Origin: Camarhynchus parvulus
Taxonomy: Eukaryota > Chordata > Aves > Passeriformes > Thraupidae
Length of the DNA stretch: 64,000 nucleotides
Direction of reading: 5' to 3'
NCBI RefSeq assembly: GCF_901933205.1
Contig: NC_044574.1
Span: 19,763,733 to 19,827,732, forward strand
Under the pieces are notes generated by a model. It saw only the letters and a list, made by a program, of their open reading frames with translations, had not been told where the DNA came from and did not search any database. The position numbers were made by a program, and so were the translations under genes. Of this stretch, positions 1 to 12,222 are shown piece by piece (positions within the stretch are counted from its first letter, which is position 1; every line of letters begins with the position of its first letter).

Positions 1-3000
1 TAAAGCAGCAAGATAGGGTATAGAGTGTAAGAATTATGAATCTGGGTTTGGAGTTAAACTGAAGTTTCTCCAGTGGATCACAGCTTAGGAGACTGAAATA
101 TGGTACAGCAATGCTCACAAAAATGGTAATGTACTTACGTTGCAGAAAGTCTTGAACCCATTGTGGGGCCTGCCTTGGTCTGTCTCCTTTATGCATAAAC
201 AGGTCAGTCAACAAAAGATTATGAAATATCTTTACTTCAGAGTTTGGTATGTTAAGGAAAGACAGCCCAGTGAAAATTTCCTTCTGTCTAGGAGTTTGTA
301 GTTTGCTCTCATTGCAAACCTCCAAATTAGGAGCAGTGTATACAGCTGTGGATAATGTTTTCTCTAGCTGGTTATAAATCTGTTCATTCATATATACAAG
401 GGCTAGTATATTTCACTGTTCAAATATTTTTAAAGGTCACTTACTACATTCTTCTCTGCAATGACTTTAAATTTGTTGTGGGGTTTTGCTGGACTCCACC
501 TTTTTCAAGGACAGTCTTTCAAACTGTATATAAAACAGACTTAAGAAAAGTTTATTAGTGATCTAGTTATATTTTTGTACAAAATAATAACCAATCCATG
601 TTCCTTGTTTTTGTTTTCTAGTTAGTCAAATATTTTGCTAGCTGTAGGCTATAATATCTGTCATTTATTGTAAAAAATGGGGTGGAGCAGAGTTCTTCCA
701 GTCACAGCTGATGACACATAATTATACACCAGAAAATAGAACTCCCTGGGGAAAAAATAATTCAGATCATGCTCAAGTGAAATTGTTTAAGGCTATTTTG
801 GATGGCATGGGTATTTATGAGCTCTATTAATAATAAATGAACTAATGTTGTAGTTCTACAATTTGGAGACAACCTCATCTGACCGTTGAGAAGCTGGCTT
901 TCTGGCAATAATGAAAGTGCATAAATATTAATATCTTAAAAAAATAAAACATCCTATCATTCTGTAATGGTATTGGGTACTGAAATTTGTGATAGGTTTC
1001 TTCATTTATAGTTTAAAACCACATTAGATATTCTTTCAGTAGCAGAAGCTATTAACCCTTCAACCAGTTACTTAGCCAAGAGTATTAATTACTTGTTGAA
1101 TTGCAGTGCTGTAGAAATATGCAGATGCAGAAATTTTGTAAGCCTTTGCAGATAACTTTTTGATACATTTTTTATACCTGTCCGGAAGATAAATTAATGC
1201 TGCCTTATTCCAGGTAAGTTAAAAAAATAAGAAATAAGCCCCATCTAAAAGACCCAGTAAATGCCTTCTAAGCACTTTTCTGTTTGAAAATGTTTGTACT
1301 TACAAAGCTAGTTAATATTCCTTGGGAGGTTATTCTTGCTTTGAAACACAGTTAATTCCACAAAAATTGTACAATACCCAACAGGAAAGTAATTCCTTCA
1401 TACTCTCTATTTTTTGTGATCATCATTAAAATTACTATGGAGAAGACAGTATATGAAACTAGGATTTGCCTAGATTTATTAAAATCTGAGGACATGCGTT
1501 TTCCCACACTGGTGAAATTGGGGATCAACACTTGTAGCATAATGCATAAATAGAAAAATTTGGACTCCTGATTTGGGAGTGAGGATAGTTCTATTCCTTC
1601 CACTTGAATTTACAGTAGAGAAAGTTTATCCTTCCTGAGGGATTTCTATGCCACCATGTGATGTAGGTGAATCCTGGGAGTCCTAAACATTCTGGGAACT
1701 GGATCAAGAGTGGAGAGAAGACAGAAAATGTTAGAAAACTTTTGAAATCTGCAAGTCACATATCCTTATTTCCTGGGTGAGTCCAGCAATACTGTGCAAG
1801 GTTTCTTATTCTTTTTCCTACATTTAAGGTGTCAGTTATATCAAACATGGAAAGAATATTTTCATCTCTGACTTTGATAGTCATAACCAGCAATGGTAAA
1901 GGATTAAATAAACCAAATAAACAAGAGAAATTAGTTGTTCTTTTCTCCTGTCAAGGAATTTAGTAATTCTCCTCAGTCACCTAAATATGTATCTGTATCA
2001 TCACAGAATTTCTCATGAATACTCATATATCATACATTTATATTTATTTATATATACATACCTGAGTGTTAAATAATAAAGGAACCCCGAGCAGGGCAGG
2101 ACAGGCATAAAAGAATGAGGATATGAATGATTTTGTAACCCTGATTCCAAAATGTAAAGTACCAAGGTTACAGCTACAGTTCAAAGTCTAAAGCAGCAGC
2201 TACAAAACAGATCTGGCTTTTCCCACAGCTTGATACAACTCTATGTATCAAGTCTCTTCATGAAAGTGGCTTCAACCAAACCTACACTTCAACCAAAAGA
2301 TACAGCTTGGAGTGATAGAGTGATAGAATTAGAATACTAGGAGAATCAAACTCATAAATTGCACAGGATCTAGGAAATAATGTTTTATTGCAAATTACCA
2401 CAATGAATATGAAATGTGAAAAAACTTGCCTGTGCCACAGTCCTGCATTGGGATTTTGTGGTTATACCCAAGCTAACAGAATTAGGCATTTGATAATTCA
2501 GGCACAGTGTAAAACACAAGACCTGGAAGCAAGTTATAAGGTCCTTCAACAAGGAGGCCATTATTTCATTCCCAGAAGAGTCTCTTTTCAAAAAAGAGGT
2601 AATTTCAAACAAGAATCTCTTTTAGTATTGTCTTGATACTGAATAGACTCCCCTGATCTTGTTTTGTGTGGTATTCTTTAAACATCTCTTGTGTTATATG
2701 CATGGACATATATGTGCATCCACATATAGACATATACAAAGAGTATTTCTAAGTTTTTGTTTAGCATCTGTAAAAATTCCTAACATTATGTGGTTGTAAT
2801 TAATCTATATCTCTTGCTGCCAAAGAACTCTTATATAGCTGCTGTAATAGAGCTGTATGATCCCCAAAATTCTAGAAATCCATCTCATTTCTAACAAGGC
2901 ATTAATAGGGTCAAAGAGTCCCTCTCATTCACTGAGCAACATTAAACATGACTAATTGGAGTTACTTGTGCTATTTTTAAACAGCTAAGGGAATCTCTAT

Positions 3001-3954
3001 ACCAATAATTTATTTAAACCATTAGCAGTAAGATGGCAATACTGAATCCATTAATAATTCCCATTTTATGAATTTCTGTTTTACTTTTCTGAAGCGGAAG
3101 TATAGACCTATCCTAATTATAACAATTTCTAGAAATCTGAGGGACTTTTGTACTTTCTCGTAACTATGATAAAGCAAGGGTACCATCACAGTTGGCCAGT
3201 ACATGTTGGAGAGGGCAAGGCATACTTTTCTTTGAGATATTCCTAATAGGAAGAAGAAAAAAACCATAAAATCTGTAGGTAAGTGTTGGTAACACCAAGT
3301 TCTACTAAATGCACCACTCTTCATCGAAAAAGTCTTGAGGTCATTCTCAGGGCTGAAAGCAGATGTCCTTGTCCATGAAGAACTGAGCCTTATGCCACTG
3401 AAGCTAATGATCCAAATCTTCTCAATCTAGCAATCTGAGTCCCACCTCTCCCTGAGGTCAAAAGAATTTCCTTCCCTTGTGCAAGATGTTTTTTATTGGG
3501 GCAGGATACTCTTCCTCACAAAAAGGAATTATATTCTGCCCAAGTTTTCTATAATCTTTATTAATACGTAATGAAACACTTTCCCAATTTAAAAATTTTA
3601 CATACTATAATGTGTTTCTCCCTTCATACCTTCTCACCAAATACTCTCATTTTGTTTTAAATCACTGTTTACTATAGCAAATAATGTACTGGAGGTTAAA
3701 TACAGGCAGTATAGCTGTCATCTAGGTAGATAATATCTACATGTAATATGAGACCAATATCTTAGATTACTGCTTTTAACATTTGTTTTTCTGAGACATT
3801 TGAAATCTATCCTGTTTTCCAGATGTCACTTATCTCTATAAAATGTTTCTGTTTTTTAATCACCTACTGTCTAAAAATATGACAAAAAAGTGATAATTTT
3901 AAGTCAGATTCTGAATATAAAGCAAATTTTTTCAGTATTAGGAGATTCAAGCAT
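1..3954. other. AT-rich unique sequence, no gene recognised
   Basis: This stretch is AT-rich non-coding DNA. Short ORFs occur on both strands, the longest being a minus-strand ORF of about 100 codons at 3022-3324, but none resembles a known family and none has a supporting splice pattern. A TA-rich simple stretch lies near 2030-2060. I see no repeat of a family I recognise. Confidence 0.6.
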
Positions 3955-4110
3955 TTGGAACAACCAGAGAGGATCTGAAATACCCATCCTTGAGAGTTTT
4001 CCAGACCCATCTGGATAGCCTGGTCTGATCTATCAGCTGACCCTGGTTTGAGCAGGAGGCTGGATTAGAAAACTCTTCAGGTTCCTCTCAGACTGAATTG
4101 TCCTATTAAC
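3955..4110 (+). mobile_element. CR1 LINE 3' tail fragment
   Basis: This is a short remnant of the 3' end of an avian CR1 non-LTR retrotransposon, in sense orientation. The order of words fits the CR1 3' region: a 'cttgagagttttccagacccatctgg' type segment, then the 'gagcaggaggctggatta' region, then the 'ggttcctctcagactgaattgtcctat' ending, which is the CR1 'ggtcccttccaacctgaattattctat' terminus after decay. It is 5'-truncated, as CR1 copies almost always are, and has no coding capacity. Its divergence suggests an old insertion. Confidence 0.8.
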
Positions 4111-7100
4111 CTATGCTGCTAATTCAAATAATTATAGAATGTAAGCTGTATTAAACTTTTCACTTATTGACTCTTAATCCTAAATGCTCCCCACAGTTTT
4201 AATCAGCCATACATAAAAAACCAGGGCTGGTAAAGTCTATCAGTAGCAGGTACTGTGAATATTAGCACCAGTGTACTGTCTTAGAGAACAGAAAGTATGT
4301 TCCTCCTTTATTAACGTCTAGACCTTCTTCCATCTAGGTATTGCAAGTGAAACCTTGTATTTTCTACCATGCCCCATTTCACAACATCCAGGTAGTTATA
4401 GACAGTTATAGATGTTTCAGGTTTAATCTTATTTTGGTCTGCTTTGGTTTATACTTTAAAAGAGACTTCAGCATGACAGCTTTACTTCATGGTCTAAGGA
4501 TAAAAATGGGAATCGACAATCAGGTATAACTCTATTTGCAGAACGTAGGGATCTTCTGTTCAGTATGTTTTATATGAAATGGAAAGTTACCTGTGAAAAA
4601 ATGATATCTCTGGCTTTCCACAATTTTCCCACCTTTATCCTTAGTCTCTATGACCAATTAGTTGTTGAAACTCAAGATCAGATTTAAGGTGAAAGTTAAT
4701 ATTGGAAGTTTTCTTCTCATGCTGCCTGTTTCACTGCTAACTTCACATTTTTATTTCCATTCTATTCTCCTATTTACACTTTCTGGTCTCTACTGGAATG
4801 TATTTCACTTGAACTGGTCAGTTTCTTTCTATCACATCTCCCGATGAATACCATCAAAAAATTTCTATTTAGTAATGTCCTGGAGCTTCAAATTTAAAAA
4901 GTCCACCTTTGTACTAGAACAGAGAATGTTCTACATAAGAAAAGATATATGTGTTTTTAATCATATTTATGTTATGTATTAACATTGGATTTGAAAATTT
5001 TTAGCAGATCAGATATTCATATAGAAGACTAAGGAACTACCTTTTAAAGAAAGACCCCTTCCAACCAATTTCTAAGTAACTGTTCTGAAATGTGATATTT
5101 TATGATGTTTTTAAAAAAAGTCTCACAATTATTTAACATTGGCAAACAATATATTATTTTCTGCTTTAATTCTCAGAAATAAATGAGCTGTTTTATGTGA
5201 CATTAAAGCTGAAACAAAAAATGAAAACCACAAAGAAAATCAATCTGAATCAATCACTTGCAATGGAAAAACATATACCCAGATAGATGAAGTTTATTGA
5301 TGTTTGGAACAAATGAAAGTAAAACCTTATAATGAAAAGAATCAGAATACCTTAAAAATAATTGGTATTACCATCATCTAGTAAAATATCTGTTCAGATA
5401 TATGTGGAGAAATTAATGCTTGATGTTACTAAAAGTTCAGAAACTAAGCCAAATTAGACACCCATTCCCTCTGCCTTTAAATATTACTGTATTGCAATTG
5501 TACATTTATTTATGTCCTGGTATTGAAATGCCAGCAATGTCCTACAGTAGCCATCTCTGGAGTATTCTGTGCACACCCACCACAGTCATTTTGCTTTCAG
5601 TGGCTTTCAGTCACTGTCAGCTATGGACCATTAAGTGTTGAGCATGGCATGCCATAAGATCCACTCTCTAGGTCCAGTTCTGGATGAGAGCTGTTAGTAC
5701 GCATCGATGAAATAGTGTGGGATTTGAGATGAGAGGTAACAAGCAAAGCAGTTTCAGCTTCACTGTATGCAAGAAAAATTCAAGAACATACATAAAATTG
5801 GCCCCTTTTCTGGATCTCAGTTTGTAATTTTTGGGTGAAGAGCTGCTGTTTCTGTGCCCAGTGAGGTCATTGTGATCAAAATGTATGTCACCCAAAGCAT
5901 ATGGAAATCCAAAAGTTATGATCTGTCCATAGCTGAAAATTTTCTAAATTTTTATAGAACCATTGCAGTTGAACTGAAGCTATTTTCATGACTTATTGGA
6001 AAATAAATATGACTCACACTCCCATTCAGTGCACTCCTGCATCTAATTGAAAAGACTATCAGGTTGTAAACCAGGAGGAATATTTATCCATGCACAAACT
6101 TCAAGCTCTCTGGTCATGGGCGTGAAACTTTTGTGCTCAGGAAACTTGTACCATCTAGAGTTTATTCATGTCCTGGCGGGGATCTTATACAAATTCAATA
6201 ACTGAACATGGCTTAGGCTGACATAAACAATTTGGATTATAATTTCTATTGTCCTTGCATTCTCCCTTCCTCTGTAGTTTGACATCTCTCTAAAACAACA
6301 AGAGAAACAAGAGTTCTGTCTGAACACTAGGAGCTATATCTCACTGATTCTTAACATTCAGATGCTTTCTAAATAAGTGATGTCCTGGAGTTTCCATTTG
6401 TTACTATCTCTTTCCTCTGTTGGTTCCTTTATAGGGAATGCCAGCTTCTTCGTTCCTTAATTATCACTGTCCCTCTGACCAACTACAGCAGAGAGAAAGC
6501 CCTTGCCTGAACAAAGTCGTTAGAAGGGAACTCTCTCTTTTCACTCTGCAACCTAACACCAGTTTATATACGTGCCTGTGGGAAGATGGTTGAGTATCTA
6601 TAACTGAGTGGATATCGACCGAGGGAGCATTTAAACCTTTGCAGTATTAATTTGAATTAAGCCAGATCCTAGGCTTCTGTGTTTTCAGTTTCCTTATTGC
6701 TTTCCAACTCCTGGCAGAGAGGTAGATTTTTTAGCATAATTCTTGGCCTGTTTTTCAGTCTGTAGATATCTGTTTGTGATTTCTCAGTTGTGGGGGTGTA
6801 TATATGCAAGTGAAATGACTCTATGAAGACATAGGAGAAAAAGATCTTTGTAATGATAAAACTCTACTATTTCTCGCTTGTCTGATAAAGACAAAATTAA
6901 TTTTTCAAGAGATTTAAGAAATGGTATGTGTTTTCTTTTTCAAATATTAACTATAAAATTCAGCCTAACAGAAATAAAAAATAATTTCAAACTATTTCAG
7001 CTCACTGTAGTAGAATAAGAGCTGAGTAAATTCTGCCACTTTCCCAACAGCTTCTTCAGCTGCAACTTAAAATGTCCTGATTAGATAGTGGCTCAGACTA

Positions 7101-8939
7101 TCTCCCTTGAAGGTAATAATTTTTCTGTCTATCTTTTTTCTGAGCTTTCAATTTCCGTTGCATACGCATGAACTCCAAATACTGCTGTCCATAAAAGAGC
7201 CCCTTTAGAATGCAAATGCCTCCCAAAATTATTCTGCCGCTCTGAATCTGACTCCCCTGAGCCCCACCCTGTAAAAGAATTTATTTGTAATTTATATGAA
7301 ATAGATATGAAAAATACAGCTCTATGAATAAACAGCTGTATTTTTTAATGGTATTAACTCATTAACTGCCACGACCAACTCTATTAAAGTGGGTGCAAAA
7401 AATGTGTTGCACAGCTTGCCAGTTCTTTGCTGAGTCATCCTTTGTGTTCAGTACTAGCCTAAACTAAATAGAGTAAATGATGGTGCTGGAATCTCTGGAT
7501 ATACTCTCTGCTCAAATGTCAAAATGTAACTCAGATTGTTTAAGACCTTGACCAGTCAGGCCATTTCACACCTATTTCTGGTAAAATGAAGAAAAAAAAG
7601 AAAATCCTCTGTAGTCTGGTGTGATTGTGATATTACAAACCCGTTGTTCTTTCTAAACACTTTAATGGCTTTCATTTAAAAATTAACTCAATTAGGTAAC
7701 TAATTTAACAAATTAATTTTAATTCTGTAGCTTTTTAACTATATAACTAATTGCTAAGGATGACTAATACACATATTTACTCTCAGTTTCTGCAGCCTTC
7801 TATATATGACATTATTAAGATTCTGATAAAATTGCTAGGACATATATTATCATAGAACCCTGGAAGCTGCAGCATATTTCTAGGAGTTTTCAGTTAAAAG
7901 TCAGAATTACAAAGCCAGTGCAAACTTTAGGTTTTCCAGCTGCAGTTCACAGTTCGTATTTAAACAAAATATAAAGCTTGCAAAATTTCTTTTGCTTTAA
8001 AGCAGTAAAAAAATTCAGGATCAATCTTTTGTAATTGCTAACAAAGACTGTGTAGCCATGGCAATCTACATTAGCCAGCCATTTGGCTTCTGAGAGTGAA
8101 GAGTCAAACAACTGACTACAATGCTATTGCTATTAAATGTTACTCAAAGTCCACAAAAAGAGTTTGATTCAGTGTCCTAAACAGTATAAATGAGTGAACA
8201 GATAGCAATAAAGCAGATGAGAATCAAGACCACCTCTCCTACCCAATGCAGCATGGAATGAAGCATTTCCTAGTCACCAGTCAGCACAACTCAAATGTTC
8301 TGGAAATTTCCCACATGAACTCCAAGCAGGGGAACAAAACATTGAGAAACTTTCTGACTGGTGTCAGAAATTTTATCATCAGAGAGAAAATAACCAGTGT
8401 CTAATAGAAATGTGAAGTTAGGAGAGGCAGTGGGAACATTGAGCAGTATGTGTGAAAACCCCAGATGTATTTGAAACTTGATGGTAGGTTAAGGAAAAAT
8501 TATTTCTGGAGGTTACTTGTCTGGTTAATTGTTATAATCTTTATGACTTTCAGCTTCTGGTTAAATGTAACTCTCAACTATTTTTGGGTGGTTAGCTAGG
8601 TGATACAGCCAGCATACTTTTCATCTCAATTTAGTTGGAATTTTAGAATCTTATCTTTCAAATTGTCAAGGAAATGTATCAAATTGTTAAAGGAATATTT
8701 TTACCCTCTACCCTTAAATCAAGGTGCACTTCTTTCTGCTGATTTGCAGTACTTTAAACTCATTCATTCCTACTTACAGACTATCCACGTTAATAGTAAT
8801 AATTTAAAACTGTCACTCAGCAAGTCTCAAACATCTCCCTTTTTCAAATTGCAGAAAGGGCAGAAACATAAGGGGACCTACATCATCTACCTGAACCCCT
8901 CTGCACAAAGATGTGCTAGAGTACATTGATTAGGGCCAT
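4111..8939. other. AT-rich unique sequence with possible regulatory stretches
   Basis: No gene or clear repeat is recognised. The part from about 7140 to 7440 is less AT-biased than its surroundings. It contains an octamer word (ATGCAAAT near 7209), a perfect 12-bp hairpin at 7310-7345, and paired 'attaact' words near 7355-7370. A near-match to an RFX X-box lies at 8052-8065. These are described as separate observations and are not proven elements. Confidence 0.5.
7310..7345. repeat. Perfect 12-bp inverted repeat, 12-nt loop
   Basis: The arms AAAAATACAGCT (7310-7321) and AGCTGTATTTTT (7334-7345) are exact reverse complements separated by 12 nt. The outer half of each arm is AT-rich, so part of the match is expected by chance in this base composition. 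The inner TACAGCT/AGCTGTA is more specific. The repeat could be a dyad-symmetric binding site or simply a chance hairpin. Confidence 0.85.
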
Positions 8940-9372
8940 ATTCTCCTAGGTTTTTAACATCTCCATGGATGGAGACTCCCAAGCATCTCTTGACAACCTG
9001 CCCAAGTACTTAATCACTCTCGGGGTTATTTTTATTTTTTAATATTTAAACAGAATTCCTGTGTTTCAGTTGATACCTATTGCCTCTTGTTCCTTCACTG
9101 GGCATCACTGAGAAGAATCTGCTTCTGTCTTCCTCAACCCCTCTCACCAGGTATTTATACACATTCAGAAGGCCCCATCTTGAGTCTCCTCTAGGCTGGT
9201 GTCCCAGCTCTCTCAGCCTCTCCTTATGTGACATTTTCTCCTAAACACCTTTCTGGTTCTACACTGGATTCACTGCTTTGCGTCCAAGTCTCCCTTGCAG
9301 AACTGGACACAGCACTCCAGATGGGGGCTTCCCAGGGATGAATAGAGGGATGAAATCATCTGTCTCAATCTG
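8940..9372 (-). mobile_element. Antisense CR1 LINE, ORF2 C-terminal region
   Basis: Read on the minus strand, this is the 3' part of a CR1 element. A minus-strand frame at 9046-9234 still carries recognisable end-of-ORF2 words: 'ERLRELG', 'LLNVYKYL', a 'RFFSVMPSEGTRGN' stretch and 'LKHR'. This region follows the reverse transcriptase domain in CR1 ORF2. On the plus strand the same area shows the antisense CR1 signatures 'agctctctcagcctctcctt' and 'ggacacagcactccagatgg'. The 3' end is toward 8940, and the copy is 5'-truncated near 9370. There is an internal AT-rich tract near 9020-9050. The copy is inactive. Confidence 0.9.
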
Positions 9373-12180
9373 CTATCTTTCCAGTTTCTAATTCTTAGAA
9401 CTCTTACACATATATACACTCCTTATAAATCAGTTCCTTTTTTCCAGGTTCATTGCTGTCTACTGAGTATGTTAAAATTAGATGTTTTGCACATTTTCTC
9501 ATTAATACTGCTGAATAGGTAAAGGGACGAAATTGGACAAGAGCCCTTGGGATTCTGGGAACTAAAATAGCCTTTTAAAGTCCAGTGCCCTGTAACAGTA
9601 TAGTCAATGCTGACAAAAGAAATGAGGTAAATTTTTACTTAGCAAATGAAACAAAACCTGTAATCCTTCTAATCTGCAAAGCCTATCTGGTCTAAAGCTG
9701 ACTTTTCCTCACAACTTTTCTAAATTGACAAGAAGAAAATTCCCCGGTTTTGCTTGCAGTGCAACACTATTCTTCACACTGCTAAGCTGTAGCCAACATG
9801 CTATCAAAGCTTCAAGAGGAAGTCAGTGTGCCAGGTCTTTCTTCTCAGTTTAATATCCCTGACAGTAGAGTGAATATCGATGACAGCATTAAATGTCTTC
9901 TGGCAGGGCTTTGCTAAATCTGAAAGTAAAAGAATTGAAAAAATATATAACCACTCAGTAAAAGCATGCATGAATCTTTAAAGTCGGTATCTCCTTATGT
10001 GCAAATTGAAACATGAAATAATTTAAAACTCCATACTTTTTTAAATTTAACTCTTTCTGGGACAACTAGTGATGAAACAACTGTGAATAAAATATACAGT
10101 GGTGGAAAGGGGCAAAGAAGAAGGTGACGTGCCAATTTTATCACAGTTCTGAATTTTTAGTAGACACTTTTTATAGTATTTAAGGGATACTGAATAGAAT
10201 GACAGTAAGAAAGTGGCAGGTATTGCTCTAATAACTCCCTTAACAGCTTTCTAGGAGCACACTGAAAAACACATAAAATTTTGAACAAGACAGTTGAAAC
10301 TCCTCCTGCTTAAAAATGTGTAAGTTTTTTTATATATGGGTTTTAATAAACACAACAGAATACTAAATATGAGCAAGTCATATCCCCTGGTTACCATATC
10401 TTGTGTAGAGGTAATTATTTTTCCAGTACTGGCGATCTGGGCAGGATTATAAAGATAGGCAGTATGACTGCTAGTGCCCTAATGAGCCGTAACACAATGC
10501 ATAGAAAACCTCACATGCTCTATCTATGACCATCCATTTGGATTTTTGTGTCATTTTATTCCTCTGACCAATTTCAGAAATAAATTGTGACCCAGACCTG
10601 ACAAATCTATATATTTTGCCTTTGTATCAAAGCTCAGTGGATTGTTGCTTTTGTACTGTTGGAAGCCACTTAAGCAATAATAAAAAAACAATATGGGAAG
10701 ATGCCCCTGCATACATTCATTTTTGAATCAGAAAATATAGTGAGTCTTGAGTACAAAAGCTGTCATGTATTTAAATTACACATCTCAAATATTTATTCAA
10801 AGCTCATTTTCACAGAGCAGGTGAAAATAGTTGCTAGATACTAGGCAAAACCAGAATAACAAGAACAGTTTTACAGGCAAAGAGAAAGATCCTTTCAGTT
10901 TCAAAGTTGCTATTGTTGATTGGGGCTGTTGCTGGTGATACAGATTTATGATCAAGGCACAGTTATTTACAGCCCTATTGTAAAATAACATTGCAGTTTT
11001 CCCATGATTTACCGTGCAGTTTATGCAAGATACCAGCTGGTATTTTACAGTAGCTGGGGAAATAATGTTACTGCACACTGCAGCCTTCTGACAGTGACAA
11101 GGATTTATGATGTCACCTGAAGATGAGAGGTTATGAAGTAAAAAAAAGACCTTTGGTCTTGTATCTGCTCCTGGCATCCCACTACCAGTTTACATGTTTT
11201 GACAACTTGAATTAAAGGACAAAATAAAATGGCCTTGCATGGCACAGACACCATTTGCTATAAGACTAGTTATATTTTACCCATGGGAAATTTTTTATTA
11301 GAAACTCATTGGCATGATCCTTCATGATTTCTTAAAGAATTAATGACTATTGGCATATCCATTTTTAAATGCCTAACCTAGCACCCCTTTCAGAAAGAAA
11401 ACACTTTACAAAATGAGGAACATTGTAGGTGTTATTCTTTAACAGCCTATTTGAGCTATGAATCTTTCTTATTAATGCAAATTTTCAAAGGCTGTTTAAA
11501 ATATGTTATCTAGAAATAAAACAGGGGTCAATAAGAACCTAGGTACAAATTATATTAGAAGGATCTCTGTCAATTGATAAAGTAGCTGCAGGTAAAAGTG
11601 AAATTCTTCTGTATTTATAGGGATTCAAGCTGATGGAGTTCAGAAAGACTGAATATTTGAATTTTCAGGAATTTCAGAAATAGCCCACAGAAAAAAATAT
11701 CACTAAGATAATATCTATAAAGTAATAACAACCTAGTATTCTCAACTAGGAGGGCAATCTTTTTCTAAAAATATTAGAGTGAAGTTAATAGTGTTTAGGC
11801 CATGTTTCTTATCTAAGTACCTAAAGCAGACTCACAAATAGACCTGTTTGTTAATTTTAATAGAAACTTCAGATGCAAACAATGTTTTTATGTACTAAAT
11901 CTTATATACGTACATTTGGATCACTCGCAGTAAGTAAGTCATCCACAGTTCGTGTTGATCTCAAAAGATAAATTAAGGCTCAGTACTTCTGAAAATCAAA
12001 ACTTTAACTAAGAAACTTTGACCTACTCTTATTTTTTCTTTTTTCTAGTACTTTTTCTTGACTGTCTTACACAGTAATTAAAATATTGCAAGATTGCCTG
12101 CTCTGTTTTCACAGAAACTCATGAGATGGCACTTGCATTCCCATAAAACTTTCTTCCTTCTACCTGTTCCTCTTCTCTAG

Positions 12181-12222
12181 CTCCCTGCACAAATAGAAGA
12201 GCAAATGAATCTTCTTCTTGAG
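12181..12222 (+). other. Candidate 42-nt small exon (unproven)
   Basis: The segment is preceded by a long, almost pure pyrimidine tract ending in 'cctcttctctag' at 12180, which is a strong acceptor context. It is followed by GAG|gtaaaaag at 12223, a fair donor. It is 42 nt long and open for 14 codons in phase 0, reading LPAQIEEQMNLLLE, a hydrophilic and helical-looking peptide. I do not recognise the protein. Chance acceptor/donor pairs are common in 64 kb, so this is a hypothesis based mainly on the quality of the acceptor tract. Confidence 0.18.

Noticed and set aside
1184..1222. Strong donor-like 'ccaggtaagtt' after 'ccttattccag'
   Set aside because: All three upstream frames hit stops back to the nearest acceptor-like site, so no coding exon fits.
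3022..3324. 100-codon minus-strand ORF
   Set aside because: Includes a Phe run from low-complexity sequence and matches no known protein. Length is within chance for this window.
4338..4391. 54-nt exon-like segment (acceptor 'ccatctag', donor gtagtt)
   Set aside because: The acceptor is good, but the donor is weak and the frame runs on past it. Judged a chance pair.
10797..11177. 126-codon minus-strand ORF as a gene
   Set aside because: No family resemblance, no recognisable exon partner, and a hydrophobic, Cys- and Ser-rich composition typical of random frames. Kept only as a possible conserved stretch.
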